Shown in pieces: positions 15,343 through 22,427 of a stretch of 39,865 nt of DNA. Source of the DNA: Clostridiales bacterium. Lineage in GTDB: Bacteria; Bacillota; Clostridia; Christensenellales; Aristaeellaceae. The notes below the pieces were generated by a model, which was given only the letters and a program-made list of their open reading frames with translations, was not told the DNA's origin and did not search any database. The stretch spans positions 1 to 39,865 of the forward strand of contig SFNY01000033.1 in the NCBI GenBank assembly GCA_004554085.1, in the 5' to 3' direction. Both the position numbers and the translations under genes were made by a program. Numbering within the stretch: position 1 is the stretch's first letter; every line of letters begins with the position of its first letter.

Positions 15343-16343
15343 AGACCTACAATGTCGCAATTCTCGGCGCCACCGGCGCAGTCGGTCAGCAGATGATTCG
15401 CGTTCTGGAGGAGCGCAACTTCCCCGTGGGAACCCTGCTCCCCCTGGCCAGCGCCCGCAGCGCCGGCAAGACCATCTCCTTCCGCGGCCAGGAGATCGCC
15501 ATTCAGGAAGCCACCGAGAACTCCTTCGAGGGCATGGACTTCGTGCTGGGCGCGGTGCAGAACGCCCAGGCCAAGCACTTCGCACCGGCCATCGTGAAGG
15601 CCGGCGCAGTGTTCGTGGACAATTCCTCCGCCTTCCGCATGGATCCCGAGGTTCCGCTGGTGGTTCCGGAGATCAACCCCGAGGACGCGAAGTTCCACAA
15701 GGGCATCATCGCCAACCCGAACTGCTCCACCATCATCACCATGGTCGCCCTCAGCGGCATCCGCAAGGTCACCGAGATCGAAAAGATGGTCGCCTGCACC
15801 TATCAGGCGGTGTCCGGCGCAGGCGTGGAGGGCATGCGCGAACTGGAGAACCAGATCATCGCCCAGGCCGAGGGCAAGCCGATTGAAAACAGCACCTTTC
15901 CCTGCCAGATTCTCTCCAACGTCATTCCCATGATCGGCAGCGAGCTGGACAACGGCTACACCACCGAGGAGATGAAGATGCAGAACGAGGGCCGCAAGAT
16001 CATGCACCTGCCCGATTTGAAGGTGTGCTGCACCTGCGTGCGCGTGCCGGTGATGCGTTCACACTCCATCTCCGTGCAGTTCGTCACGAAAGACCCCATG
16101 AGCGTGGAGCAGGCCCGCGAGGCGGTTGCGTCCGCCAAGGGCTGCGTGCTGATCGAGGATCTCAACGGCCGCAACTATCCCACCCCGCTGGACACCACCG
16201 ACCAGGATCTGGTGTACGTAGGCCGCATCCGCCGCGACCTGATCGACGACGCGCGCGGACTCACCCTCTGGTGCTGCGGCGACCAGATCCGCAAGGGCGC
16301 CGCCACCAACTGCGTCCAGATCGCCGAGCTGCTGGTGGAGTGA
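15339..16343 (+). CDS. asd: Aspartate-semialdehyde dehydrogenase, 334 aa
   Basis: Reduces aspartyl phosphate to aspartate semialdehyde with NADPH. The Rossmann loop GATGAVGQQM is at residues 10-19, VDNSSAFRMDP is a substrate loop, IIANPNCSTI holds the catalytic Cys129, and the conserved TCVRVPVMRSHS follows. GGGAGG lies 9 bases before the ATG. It is the last gene of hom-lysC-asd; with thrC-thrB on the opposite strand the cluster encodes every step from aspartate to threonine. Confidence 0.97.
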   Translation: MKTYNVAILGATGAVGQQMIRVLEERNFPVGTLLPLASARSAGKTISFRGQEIAIQEATENSFEGMDFVLGAVQNAQAKHFAPAIVKAGAVFVDNSSAFRMDPEVPLVVPEINPEDAKFHKGIIANPNCSTIITMVALSGIRKVTEIEKMVACTYQAVSGAGVEGMRELENQIIAQAEGKPIENSTFPCQILSNVIPMIGSELDNGYTTEEMKMQNEGRKIMHLPDLKVCCTCVRVPVMRSHSISVQFVTKDPMSVEQAREAVASAKGCVLIEDLNGRNYPTPLDTTDQDLVYVGRIRRDLIDDARGLTLWCCGDQIRKGAATNCVQIAELLVE

Positions 16344-16381
16344 TTCCGAAGCTTCACTACCCGGATTTTACAGCCTTTACC

Positions 16382-16410
16382 TTGTCTTGATGTGCGAAAT
16401 ATGCTATATT
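16382..16410 (+). promoter_or_regulatory. Promoter of the DUF1846 operon
   Basis: TTGTCT (16382-16387), a 17-base spacer and TATATT (16405-16410) form a good sigma-A promoter with a leader of about 75 bases before the start codon. Confidence 0.7.
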
Positions 16411-16423
16411 GATAAGGGCCACT

Positions 16424-16463
16424 GAAGCGGGCGCCCCATGCGGGCGTTCGCTTCTGGTTTTTC
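16424..16463 (+). promoter_or_regulatory. Terminator-like hairpin in the DUF1846 leader
   Basis: GAAGCG (16424-16429) and CGCCC (16432-16436) pair with GGGCG (16442-16446) and CGCTTC (16449-16454), with a small symmetric internal loop; TGGTTTTTC follows. It begins about 7 bases after the expected transcription start and resembles an attenuator. A plain leader hairpin is possible. Confidence 0.5.
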
Positions 16464-16491
16464 CCGTGCTGATACAATGGAGGTTGGCAGA

Positions 16492-17973
16492 ATGAAAACC
16501 GGTTTTGACTCTCAAAAGTACATTCAGCTTCAGTCCGAGCGCATTCGCGAGCGCATCGCGCAGTTCGGCGGCAAGCTGTATCTGGAATTCGGCGGCAAGC
16601 TGTTCGACGATTACCACGCGTCCCGGGTGCTGCCGGGCTTTGCGCCGGACAACAAGATCCGCATGCTTCTGGAGCTGAAGGATCAGGCGGAAATCGTGAT
16701 CGCCATCAACGCAAACGACATCGAAAAGAACAAGAAGCGCGGCGACCTGGGCATCACCTACGATTCCGACGTGATGCGCCTGGTGGACGTGTTCAGGGAC
16801 TTCGGGCTGTACGTGGGCAGCATCTGCCTGACCCAGTACACCGGCCAGCCCTCCGCCGAAATCTTCGAGGCGAAGATGAAGAAGCTGGGCCTGAGCGTCT
16901 ACCGCCAGTACTACATCAAGGATTATCCCGCCAACATCCCGCTGATCGTCAGCGACGAGGGCTTTGGCCGCAACGACTACATCCGCACCACCCGCTCGCT
17001 GGTGGTGGTCACCGCACCCGGCCCGGGCAGCGGCAAGATGGCCACCTGCCTGTCCCAGCTCTACCACGAACACCGGCACGGCGTGAAGGCGGGCTACGCC
17101 AAATTCGAAACCTTCCCCATCTGGAACCTGCCGCTGAAGCATCCGGTGAATCTGGCCTACGAGGCCGCCACCGCCGATCTCAACGACGTGAACATGATCG
17201 ATCCCTTCCATCTGGAGGCCTACGGCGAGACCACGGTCAACTACAACCGCGACATCGAAATCTTCCCGGTGCTGCGGGCGATGTTCGAGCGCATCTACGG
17301 CGAGTGCCCCTACAAGAGCCCCACGGACATGGGCGTGAACATGGCGGGCTACGCCATCGTGGACGACGAGGCCTGCCGCGAAGCCTCCTGTGCGGAGATC
17401 ATCCGCCGCTACTACAAGAGCGCGCGGCTGCTGCGGGAGGGCAACGCCGAGCCGGGCGAGCTCCAGAAGCAGGAGCTGCTGATGCACTCCCTAGGCATCA
17501 AGCCCGAGATGCGCAGCACCGTGCTGCCCGCGCAGCGCGTCGCCGAGGCCACCGGAGAGCCCGCCGCCGCCATCGAGCTGCCCGACGGTCGAGTGGTCAC
17601 CGGCAAGACCTCCGCACTGCTGGGCGCGTCCTCCGCGGCGCTGCTGAACGCGCTGAAGGCGCTGGGCGGCATCCCGGACGAGATCAAGCTGATCGCCCCG
17701 GCGGTGATCGAGCCGATCCAGAACCTGAAGGTCAACCACATGGGCAACCGCAACCCCCGCCTGCACACCAACGAAGTGCTGATCGCCCTGGCCATCTGCG
17801 CGGCTACCAACCCCACCGCCGCCACCGCCATCGATCAGATCGACAAGCTGCGCGGCTGCGAGGCCCACTCCAGCGTGATCCTCTCCCAGGTGGACGAGAA
17901 CGTGTTCAACCGTCTGGGCATGAACATCACCTTCGACCCCGCCTACCAGACCAACCGCCTGTACCACAACTGA
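16492..17973 (+). CDS. DUF1846 (UPF0371) protein, 493 aa
   Basis: A full-length member of the DUF1846 family, conserved in Firmicutes but without an established reaction. Family blocks visible include GFDSQKYIQLQSE.I, LYLEFGGKLFDDYHASRVLPGF, VVTAPGPGSGKMATCLSQLYHEH (a P-loop-like segment near residues 178-200), KFETFPIWNLPLKHPVNLAYEAAT and LKVNHMGNRNPRLHTNEVLIAL. Nucleotide binding is suggested by the glycine-rich loop but is not proven. The ATG at 16492 has GGAGG eight bases upstream. It is followed after 50 bases by a flavin reductase gene in the same direction. Confidence 0.93.
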   Translation: MKTGFDSQKYIQLQSERIRERIAQFGGKLYLEFGGKLFDDYHASRVLPGFAPDNKIRMLLELKDQAEIVIAINANDIEKNKKRGDLGITYDSDVMRLVDVFRDFGLYVGSICLTQYTGQPSAEIFEAKMKKLGLSVYRQYYIKDYPANIPLIVSDEGFGRNDYIRTTRSLVVVTAPGPGSGKMATCLSQLYHEHRHGVKAGYAKFETFPIWNLPLKHPVNLAYEAATADLNDVNMIDPFHLEAYGETTVNYNRDIEIFPVLRAMFERIYGECPYKSPTDMGVNMAGYAIVDDEACREASCAEIIRRYYKSARLLREGNAEPGELQKQELLMHSLGIKPEMRSTVLPAQRVAEATGEPAAAIELPDGRVVTGKTSALLGASSAALLNALKALGGIPDEIKLIAPAVIEPIQNLKVNHMGNRNPRLHTNEVLIALAICAATNPTAATAIDQIDKLRGCEAHSSVILSQVDENVFNRLGMNITFDPAYQTNRLYHN

Positions 17974-18023
17974 GCGCAAATGCGCACATCCAGGCGCATA
18001 TAAACACCACGGAGGTGAATCCC

Positions 18024-18533
18024 ATGAAGGAGATCAACTATCTGGACGCCCTTGCCACCACCACGGCCCACCTGGCCGACGGCGGCGTATTCCTGAACGT
18101 GGGCGGCGAAACGCCCAACACCATGACCATCGGCTGGGCCAGCGTGGGCTATCTGTGGAAGAAGCCCGTGTTCATCGCGCTGGTGCGCAAGCAGCGCCAC
18201 AGCTACGGCCTGCTGGAGCGCGCCGGGGAATTCACCGTGAGCGTTCCCACGAAGAACCCGCTGCGCGCGGAGCTGATCTTCGCCGGAACGAAGTCCGGGC
18301 GCGATGTGAACAAGTTCGACGGCCACGGCCTGACCGCAGTCCCCGCGCAGGCGGTGTCCGCGCCCATCATCGGCGAGTGCGGCCTGCACTTCGAGTGTCG
18401 CACGCTGCTCAAGCAGGACATGACCCCCGACCGCATGGATCCGTCTCTTGCAAAGAGCGTCTACGGCGCAGGGGACTTCCACACCATGTTCTTCGGCGAA
18501 ATTCTGCGCTGCTACACCACCGACGAGGAATAA
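18024..18533 (+). CDS. Flavin reductase-like FMN-binding protein, 169 aa
   Basis: A flavin reductase-like domain protein, normally a homodimeric FMN-binding split-barrel. GETPNTMTIGWASVGYLWKKP and ALVRKQRHSYGLLERAGEFTVSVP are the typical FMN-pocket segments; length is usual for the family. The electron partner is unknown. GGAGGTGAATCCC precedes the ATG. It is co-directional with the DUF1846 gene and is followed 23 bases later by the repeated structured element. Confidence 0.9.
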   Translation: MKEINYLDALATTTAHLADGGVFLNVGGETPNTMTIGWASVGYLWKKPVFIALVRKQRHSYGLLERAGEFTVSVPTKNPLRAELIFAGTKSGRDVNKFDGHGLTAVPAQAVSAPIIGECGLHFECRTLLKQDMTPDRMDPSLAKSVYGAGDFHTMFFGEILRCYTTDEE

Positions 18534-18556
18534 TGTTCAATTTACTTGTTGCCACA

Positions 18557-18843
18557 ATGCCCTTTCAGACGCTGAGAAAGCCTGGCAGCAGTCGAGTCTC
18601 CGAAGGAGCCGCGACCAACCCGGGCGAATCCTCCGGATTTCTGCCCGGCGCTGCCGAAACCTGCGCGCAAGCGCTACGGTTTCGGTGCGTTCAAGACAAG
18701 GAAGCAAGGCTGTAAATAAGGGAGCTTACATAGACGTAAGTGACCGCAATTTGCAGCCGAAGCTGACGCAGTAAGCAAAAATGCCAACCGATTTCATTAT
18801 TTCGGTCGGCATTTTTGCGGTTGTGGGCTTTATCAGTCGTCTG
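18557..18843 (+). ncRNA. Repeated structured RNA candidate, copy A (single module)
   Basis: No convincing coding frame. The plus-strand transcript would fold into consecutive stems: GTCG/CGAC (18591-18594 with 18612-18615) capped by CTCC-GAA-GGAG; CCGGGC/GCCCGG (18620-18625 with 18643-18648) with inner AATCC/GGATT; CCGAAACC/GGTTTCGG (18654-18661 with 18678-18685) holding GCGC-GCAA-GCGC with a GNRA loop; and GGCTGTAAAT/ATTTGCAGCC (18708-18717 with 18749-18758) enclosing CTTAC/GTAAG. GTAAGC at 18771 is an alternative partner for GCTTAC at 18724. A terminator-like hairpin follows. A near-identical relative lies at 24795. Strand is inferred from GNRA and UUCG loops. Class unknown. Confidence 0.6.
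18776..18818 (+). terminator. Terminator-like hairpin closing copy A
   Basis: AAAAATGCCAACCGA pairs with TCGGTCGGCATTTTT (one mismatch), with a loop of about ten bases. The A and T arms make it potentially bidirectional. The same position in copy B has a different stem core (CCC/GGG) with the same A5/T5 arms. Confidence 0.7.
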
Positions 18844-18856
18844 AACCTCTGTTTTG

Positions 18857-18886
18857 GTATACCCCGACCTCCCACGGGCAATACTG
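18857..18886 (+). promoter_or_regulatory. Forespore-type (SigF/SigG-like) promoter of sigG
   Basis: GTATA (18857-18861), a 15-base spacer and GGCAATACTG (18877-18886) fit the SigF-class pattern GYATA / GGNRANAMTW with one mismatch. No sigma-A promoter is obvious here. This agrees with the known control of sigG by SigF and by SigG itself in Bacillus and Clostridium. Confidence 0.6.
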
Positions 18887-18907
18887 CACGTGTTGGAGGT
18901 GAACCAA

Positions 18908-19681
18908 ATGGCCTTGAACAAGGTGGAAATCTGCGGCGTGAACACGGCCACGCTCCCGGTGCTCTCCCACGAAACCATGCGCGAGCTGATGGAGCGCGCC
19001 CATGCCGGGGACATGCAGGCGCGCCACGAGCTGATCCAGGGCAACCTGCGCCTGGTGTTGAGCGTGCTGCAGCGCTTTCACAATCGGGGTGAAAACGTGG
19101 ACGATCTGTTTCAGGTGGGCTGCATCGGCCTGATGAAGGGGCTGGACAACTTCGACCTGAGCATGAACGTGCGCCTGAGCACCTACTGCGTGCCGATGAT
19201 CATCGGCGAGATCCGCCGCTACCTGCGGGACAACAACCCCATCCGCGTCTCGCGCTCCCTGCGCGACACCGCCTACAAGGCGCTCAAGGCCCGGGATGCG
19301 CTCTCCGCGCGCAACAACCGCGACCCCAGCATCTCGGAAATCGCAAACGAGATGCAGCTGCCGGAGGAGGACGTGATCTTCGCGCTGGAGGCGATCCAGG
19401 ACCCGGTCTCCTTCTCCGATCCGGTGTACCAGGACGGCAGCGACGCGATCTACGTGGCCGACCAGATCCGGGACAAGCGCGTCAGCGAGGACGAGTGGGT
19501 GCGGGACCTGTCCATCAAGAACGCCATCGGACATCTGCAGAAGCGGGAGCAGCACATCATCCGCCAGCGCTTCTTCATGGGCAAGACCCAGATGGAGGTC
19601 GCCGAGGAGATCGGCATCTCCCAGGCCCAGGTCTCCCGTCTGGAGAAGGCCGCGCTGAAGCAGATGCAGAAGTACATCTGA
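18908..19681 (+). CDS. sigG: RNA polymerase sporulation sigma factor SigG, 257 aa
   Basis: A sigma-70 family forespore factor. The N-terminus MALNKVEICGVNTATLPVLS is the SigG signature. Region 2 runs LIQGNLRLVLSVLQRF to LSTYCVPMIIGEIRRYLRDN, and region 4 ends with MEVAEEIGISQAQVSRLEKAALKQM. The N-terminal autoinhibitory extension of primary sigma factors is absent, as expected. GGAGGTGA precedes the ATG at 18908; an 18-codon upstream extension lacks a site. It is placed alone, not beside sigE as in Bacillus. Its presence indicates an endospore-former lineage. Confidence 0.95.
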   Translation: MALNKVEICGVNTATLPVLSHETMRELMERAHAGDMQARHELIQGNLRLVLSVLQRFHNRGENVDDLFQVGCIGLMKGLDNFDLSMNVRLSTYCVPMIIGEIRRYLRDNNPIRVSRSLRDTAYKALKARDALSARNNRDPSISEIANEMQLPEEDVIFALEAIQDPVSFSDPVYQDGSDAIYVADQIRDKRVSEDEWVRDLSIKNAIGHLQKREQHIIRQRFFMGKTQMEVAEEIGISQAQVSRLEKAALKQMQKYI

Positions 19682-19688
19682 ACATAAA

Positions 19689-19729
19689 AAGGCTGTCCCG
19701 CATGACTTTTGTCATTTCGAGACAGCCTT
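19689..19729. terminator. GCTGTC-family hairpin between sigG and the convergent foldase gene
   Basis: AAGGCTGTC (19689-19697) pairs with GACAGCCTT (19721-19729); an inner ATGAC/GTCAT stem fills the loop. T-rich sequence lies on both sides (ATTCTGGTTTC on plus, TTTTTATG on minus), so it can terminate both converging genes. It belongs to the same hairpin family as those at 26168 and 37470. Confidence 0.8.
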
Positions 19730-19745
19730 ATTCTGGTTTCTTCGC

Positions 19746-21140
19746 TTATTCCTCGCCGATATAGGCGGACTCAAAGGCTTCCGTATCGACGCTGACGTTG
19801 CGCTCGGCAACCCAGGCGTCGATGGTTTCGGTCACGTTGGCCTCCTGCATCTCGGTCAGGGTCTGCTCGTAGAGCGCGTCGCGCACCTCGTCAAGCGCCA
19901 CAGGGCCTGCGGTCACGTCGCTCTCATAGCGGATGATGTGCACGCCGCTGCCGCTGATCACGGGCTCCATGGTGTAGTCGCCCACGTTCTCCAGCGCCAT
20001 GGCCGCGTCGCGGAAGTTGACCTCCCAGTTGGTGGAAGCAGCGCTGACGTAGTAGCCGCGGCTGCTGGTGGGCTCGTTCTGCATGCCCGGATCCTCGCCG
20101 TACTCGGCGATCAGGGCATCGAAGTCCTCACCGGCCTCCAGGCGGGCGTAGATCTCGTCGGTCTTGTCCTTGACGCTGTCCAGGCAGGCCTGCGCGGCGG
20201 CGTCCACTGCGCTCTGGGCGCTGGCGACGGAAGCCTCCGCCGCATCGATGTCGGCCTGAATCTCCTCGGCGCTGCGCGCATCCTTGGCAGCGTCATCGTC
20301 GTTGAGCGCAGTCAGCTCCGCCTGATAGCCCTCCAGGGTGGACTGGGCGCTGGCAAGGTCGGACACAGCGGTGGTGTAAGCGGACTTCAGCTCGTCCTCC
20401 GGGATCACCAGAATGTGCTTGACGGTGCGGTAGCCCTCGGGAATCCAGCACACGATGGCGCTGTCGCCGGTCATGTCGGACTCGAAGCTGGAGCCGTCGG
20501 TGTAGTTCTCCTGATCCTCAGCGACCTTTGCGTCATAGGCGGCCTGCAGCTCCTCGTCGCTGACCTCGGTCACCGCGTCGCGCAGGCTCTGCTCCATCTT
20601 GCTCACCTTCGCGCTGAGCAGCTGGCTGGCGTAGATGGAATCGTAGGTCAGGCCCTCCTGCTTGAGCAGCACGCGGGCGTTGGCCTGCTTCTCCTTGTCG
20701 GTCTTGCCCTCGGCGGTGCTCAACGCGCTGGTCTGTGCGGAATCAAAGGACTCCTGCGCCAGGGTCTCGACCTCGGCAAGCTCCTCGGCGCTCAGCTCCA
20801 TCGTCTCGTCGAAGTGCTCGGCGACGATCGCGCTGCGCACGTGCTCATTGATGCTGTCCTCCATCAGGGAGTGCACCTCGTCGGCGGTCATGGTGTAGCC
20901 GAAGTAGTACTGATACAGGTAGTAGGTCTGGCTGTAGTTGTTGGTAAATTCACCCATCACATCGTCTGCGGTGATCTCGCCGCCGTCGTAGGTGGCGACG
21001 ACCTTGCTGAAGGTCTTGTCCAGCTTGGCGATGTCCTCGTCCGCCTGCATATCGGCGTCCACTTCAATCAAATTGCAGCCGGAAAGCACCAGGGCCAGCG
21101 TAAGAATCAGGCCCAGAACTTTGGCAAGTCTTGCATTCAT
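19746..21140 (-). CDS. Parvulin-type peptidyl-prolyl isomerase lipoprotein, 464 aa
   Basis: An extracytoplasmic foldase of the PrsA/SurA type. A signal peptide ends in the lipobox LSGC (Cys22), so it is membrane-anchored. Residues about 45-235 form the helical SurA-N-like chaperone part. The parvulin domain starts at RTVKHILVIPED (about 238), is interrupted by an Ala/Ser/Asp/Glu-rich coiled coil (about 250-325), and resumes at ARLEAGEDFDALIAEYGEDPG...RGYYVS...SGSGVHIIRYE. The ATG at 21140 (GAGGAAG seven bases upstream) is preferred to a GTG at 21155. It converges on sigG and has its own promoter. Confidence 0.9.
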   Translation of the reverse strand: MNARLAKVLGLILTLALVLSGCNLIEVDADMQADEDIAKLDKTFSKVVATYDGGEITADDVMGEFTNNYSQTYYLYQYYFGYTMTADEVHSLMEDSINEHVRSAIVAEHFDETMELSAEELAEVETLAQESFDSAQTSALSTAEGKTDKEKQANARVLLKQEGLTYDSIYASQLLSAKVSKMEQSLRDAVTEVSDEELQAAYDAKVAEDQENYTDGSSFESDMTGDSAIVCWIPEGYRTVKHILVIPEDELKSAYTTAVSDLASAQSTLEGYQAELTALNDDDAAKDARSAEEIQADIDAAEASVASAQSAVDAAAQACLDSVKDKTDEIYARLEAGEDFDALIAEYGEDPGMQNEPTSSRGYYVSAASTNWEVNFRDAAMALENVGDYTMEPVISGSGVHIIRYESDVTAGPVALDEVRDALYEQTLTEMQEANVTETIDAWVAERNVSVDTEAFESAYIGEE

Positions 21141-21187
21141 ACGTTTCTTCCTCACATTCCTAAAAGTCCAAGAGTGTCTAATAGTAT

Positions 21188-21215
21188 ATTATACACATTT
21201 CCATGAAATACGCAA
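21188..21215 (-). promoter_or_regulatory. Promoter of the foldase gene
   Basis: On the minus strand TTGCGT (21215-21210), a 16-base spacer and TATAAT (21193-21188) form a sigma-A promoter with a perfect -10, about 48 bases before the start codon and directly after the preceding stop. Confidence 0.75.
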
Positions 21216-21216
21216 G

Positions 21217-21747
21217 TTATTTTCCGTTATCCTGCCAAGCTTCCACGAAACATCCCCAATCCGCATCGTCCTGCGCGCGCAGGCGCACATTCCGCCCCAG
21301 ACCGCAGGCCAAGCGGCGCATTTCGTCCTCCGGAACATCGATCAGCAGCAGCTCCGCCACCATCAGCGCAAGATTCCGCCGCGCAAAGCCGTCCAGACGG
21401 CGCAGCTCCCGCCTGCGCGAAGGCGTTCCGCCCTCCGGCAGCGGTGAAAAGGGCGTGCCGCCAATCAGCGCCACCCGGTCCACCGGCAGCTGTTCCGCAA
21501 GAGAGAGCGCCACGCCCGCGCAGCCGCGCTCCGCCGCCACGCAGACCCAGCCGCAGCGCCGCCGCAGCTCCCACAGCGCCGCCTGAGCATGGAGAAGGCA
21601 CCTCTCCACCTCCGGAAAGTCGATTTGGAGCAAATTGTGGCCGGCGACCCGTTCCGCCGCCGACCACTGCATTCGTTTGATGATTCGTCCCTGCGCGCCC
21701 GCGCGCAGCGGATCGCTCAGAAATAGCACGCCCCGCGATTGATCCAT
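21217..21747 (-). CDS. Unrecognised protein, 176 aa, downstream of ktrA
   Basis: I do not recognise the family with certainty. The segment AAERGCAGVALSLAEQLPVDRVALIGG has the strand-turn-helix look of an alpha/beta-hydrolase nucleophile elbow, but the nucleophile position is Gly-Cys-Ala-Gly rather than Gly-x-Ser-x-Gly. The middle is Arg-rich (SRRRELRRLDGFARRN). No signal peptide or membrane segment is seen. A CGGAGG site lies five bases before the ATG, and the gene starts 22 bases after ktrA, so it is probably co-transcribed with fruK-ktrB-ktrA. A catalytic or structural cytosolic role is open. Confidence 0.6.
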   Translation of the reverse strand: MDQSRGVLFLSDPLRAGAQGRIIKRMQWSAAERVAGHNLLQIDFPEVERCLLHAQAALWELRRRCGWVCVAAERGCAGVALSLAEQLPVDRVALIGGTPFSPLPEGGTPSRRRELRRLDGFARRNLALMVAELLLIDVPEDEMRRLACGLGRNVRLRAQDDADWGCFVEAWQDNGK

Positions 21748-21769
21748 ACCGGCCTCCGATCGCCGGATC

Positions 21770-22414
21770 TCACCTGCGCTTGCCCGCCTCCGTCAGCGCA
21801 ACCACCAGCATCACGTCCTCCGCGCCGATGCGGGTGTTCTGATCCGGCATGGCGTTGACCATTTCTCCCGAGCGCACCGCCACCACGTTGGTCTGGTAGC
21901 GGCCGCGCAGGTTCAGCTCGCCCAGGCTGTGGCCCACCCACTCCGGGTTCGGGCGCATCTCCATCAGCGAGTAGTCCGGCGAGAGCTCGATGAAATCCAG
22001 AATTTTCTCCGATACCAGATTATGCGCGATGCGCTGGCCCATATCCCGCTCCGGGAAAACAACCTTGTCCGCGCCCAGCTTGGTCAGCATGCGGCCATGG
22101 AACTCATCGAAGGCCTTCACGATCACGCACTTCACGCCCATCTCCTTGAGCAGCATGGTGATGGTGCCGCTGGACTTGATGTCCTCGCCGATGGTGACGA
22201 TGGCCACGTCGAAGTTCTTCGCGCCGATCTGCTCCAGCACGCTCCTGTCCATTGCGTCGGCGCGCACCACGTCGGTCAGGCGGCTGCGGTGGGCCTCCAC
22301 GCGCTCCATGTTGCGATCCACGGCGAAGACCTCCATGCCCTCGGCGTGCAGGGTGGTGGCCACGGCGGAGCCGAAGCGCCCCAGGCCGATGACCAGATAT
22401 TGCTTTTTCTTCAT
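21770..22414 (-). CDS. ktrA: KtrA/TrkA-type K+ channel regulatory subunit, 214 aa
   Basis: The cytosolic RCK gating ring subunit of a Ktr potassium uptake system. YLVIGLGRFGSAVATTL is the NAD/ATP-binding Rossmann loop (residues 6-22); residues about 135-214 form the RCK_C (TrkA_C) domain that binds c-di-AMP in relatives. The second ATG, at 22414, is chosen because AGGAG lies seven bases before it, while the ATG at 22420 is too close. It follows ktrB by 13 bases and acts with it. Confidence 0.93.
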   Translation of the reverse strand: MKKKQYLVIGLGRFGSAVATTLHAEGMEVFAVDRNMERVEAHRSRLTDVVRADAMDRSVLEQIGAKNFDVAIVTIGEDIKSSGTITMLLKEMGVKCVIVKAFDEFHGRMLTKLGADKVVFPERDMGQRIAHNLVSEKILDFIELSPDYSLMEMRPNPEWVGHSLGELNLRGRYQTNVVAVRSGEMVNAMPDQNTRIGAEDVMLVVALTEAGKRR

Positions 22415-22427
22415 ATACATACTCCTT

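Noticed and set aside
12919..15585. Very long open frame of 888 codons on the minus strand
   Set aside because: It lies antisense to hom, lysC and asd, is rich in His, Val, Gly and Arg without any family motif, and arises from the GC-rich third positions of the real genes.
16471..16483. TACAATGG near 16473 as the -10 of the DUF1846 gene
   Set aside because: No -35 lies at the right distance; TTGTCT-17-TATATT upstream is much better, and this stretch overlaps the ribosome binding site.
18448..18774. Open frames crossing structured element copy A, and similar ones across copy B (24432-25130)
   Set aside because: The translated sequences are Arg/Ser-rich, shift frame between copies, have no ribosome binding site, and the DNA changes preserve stems rather than codons.
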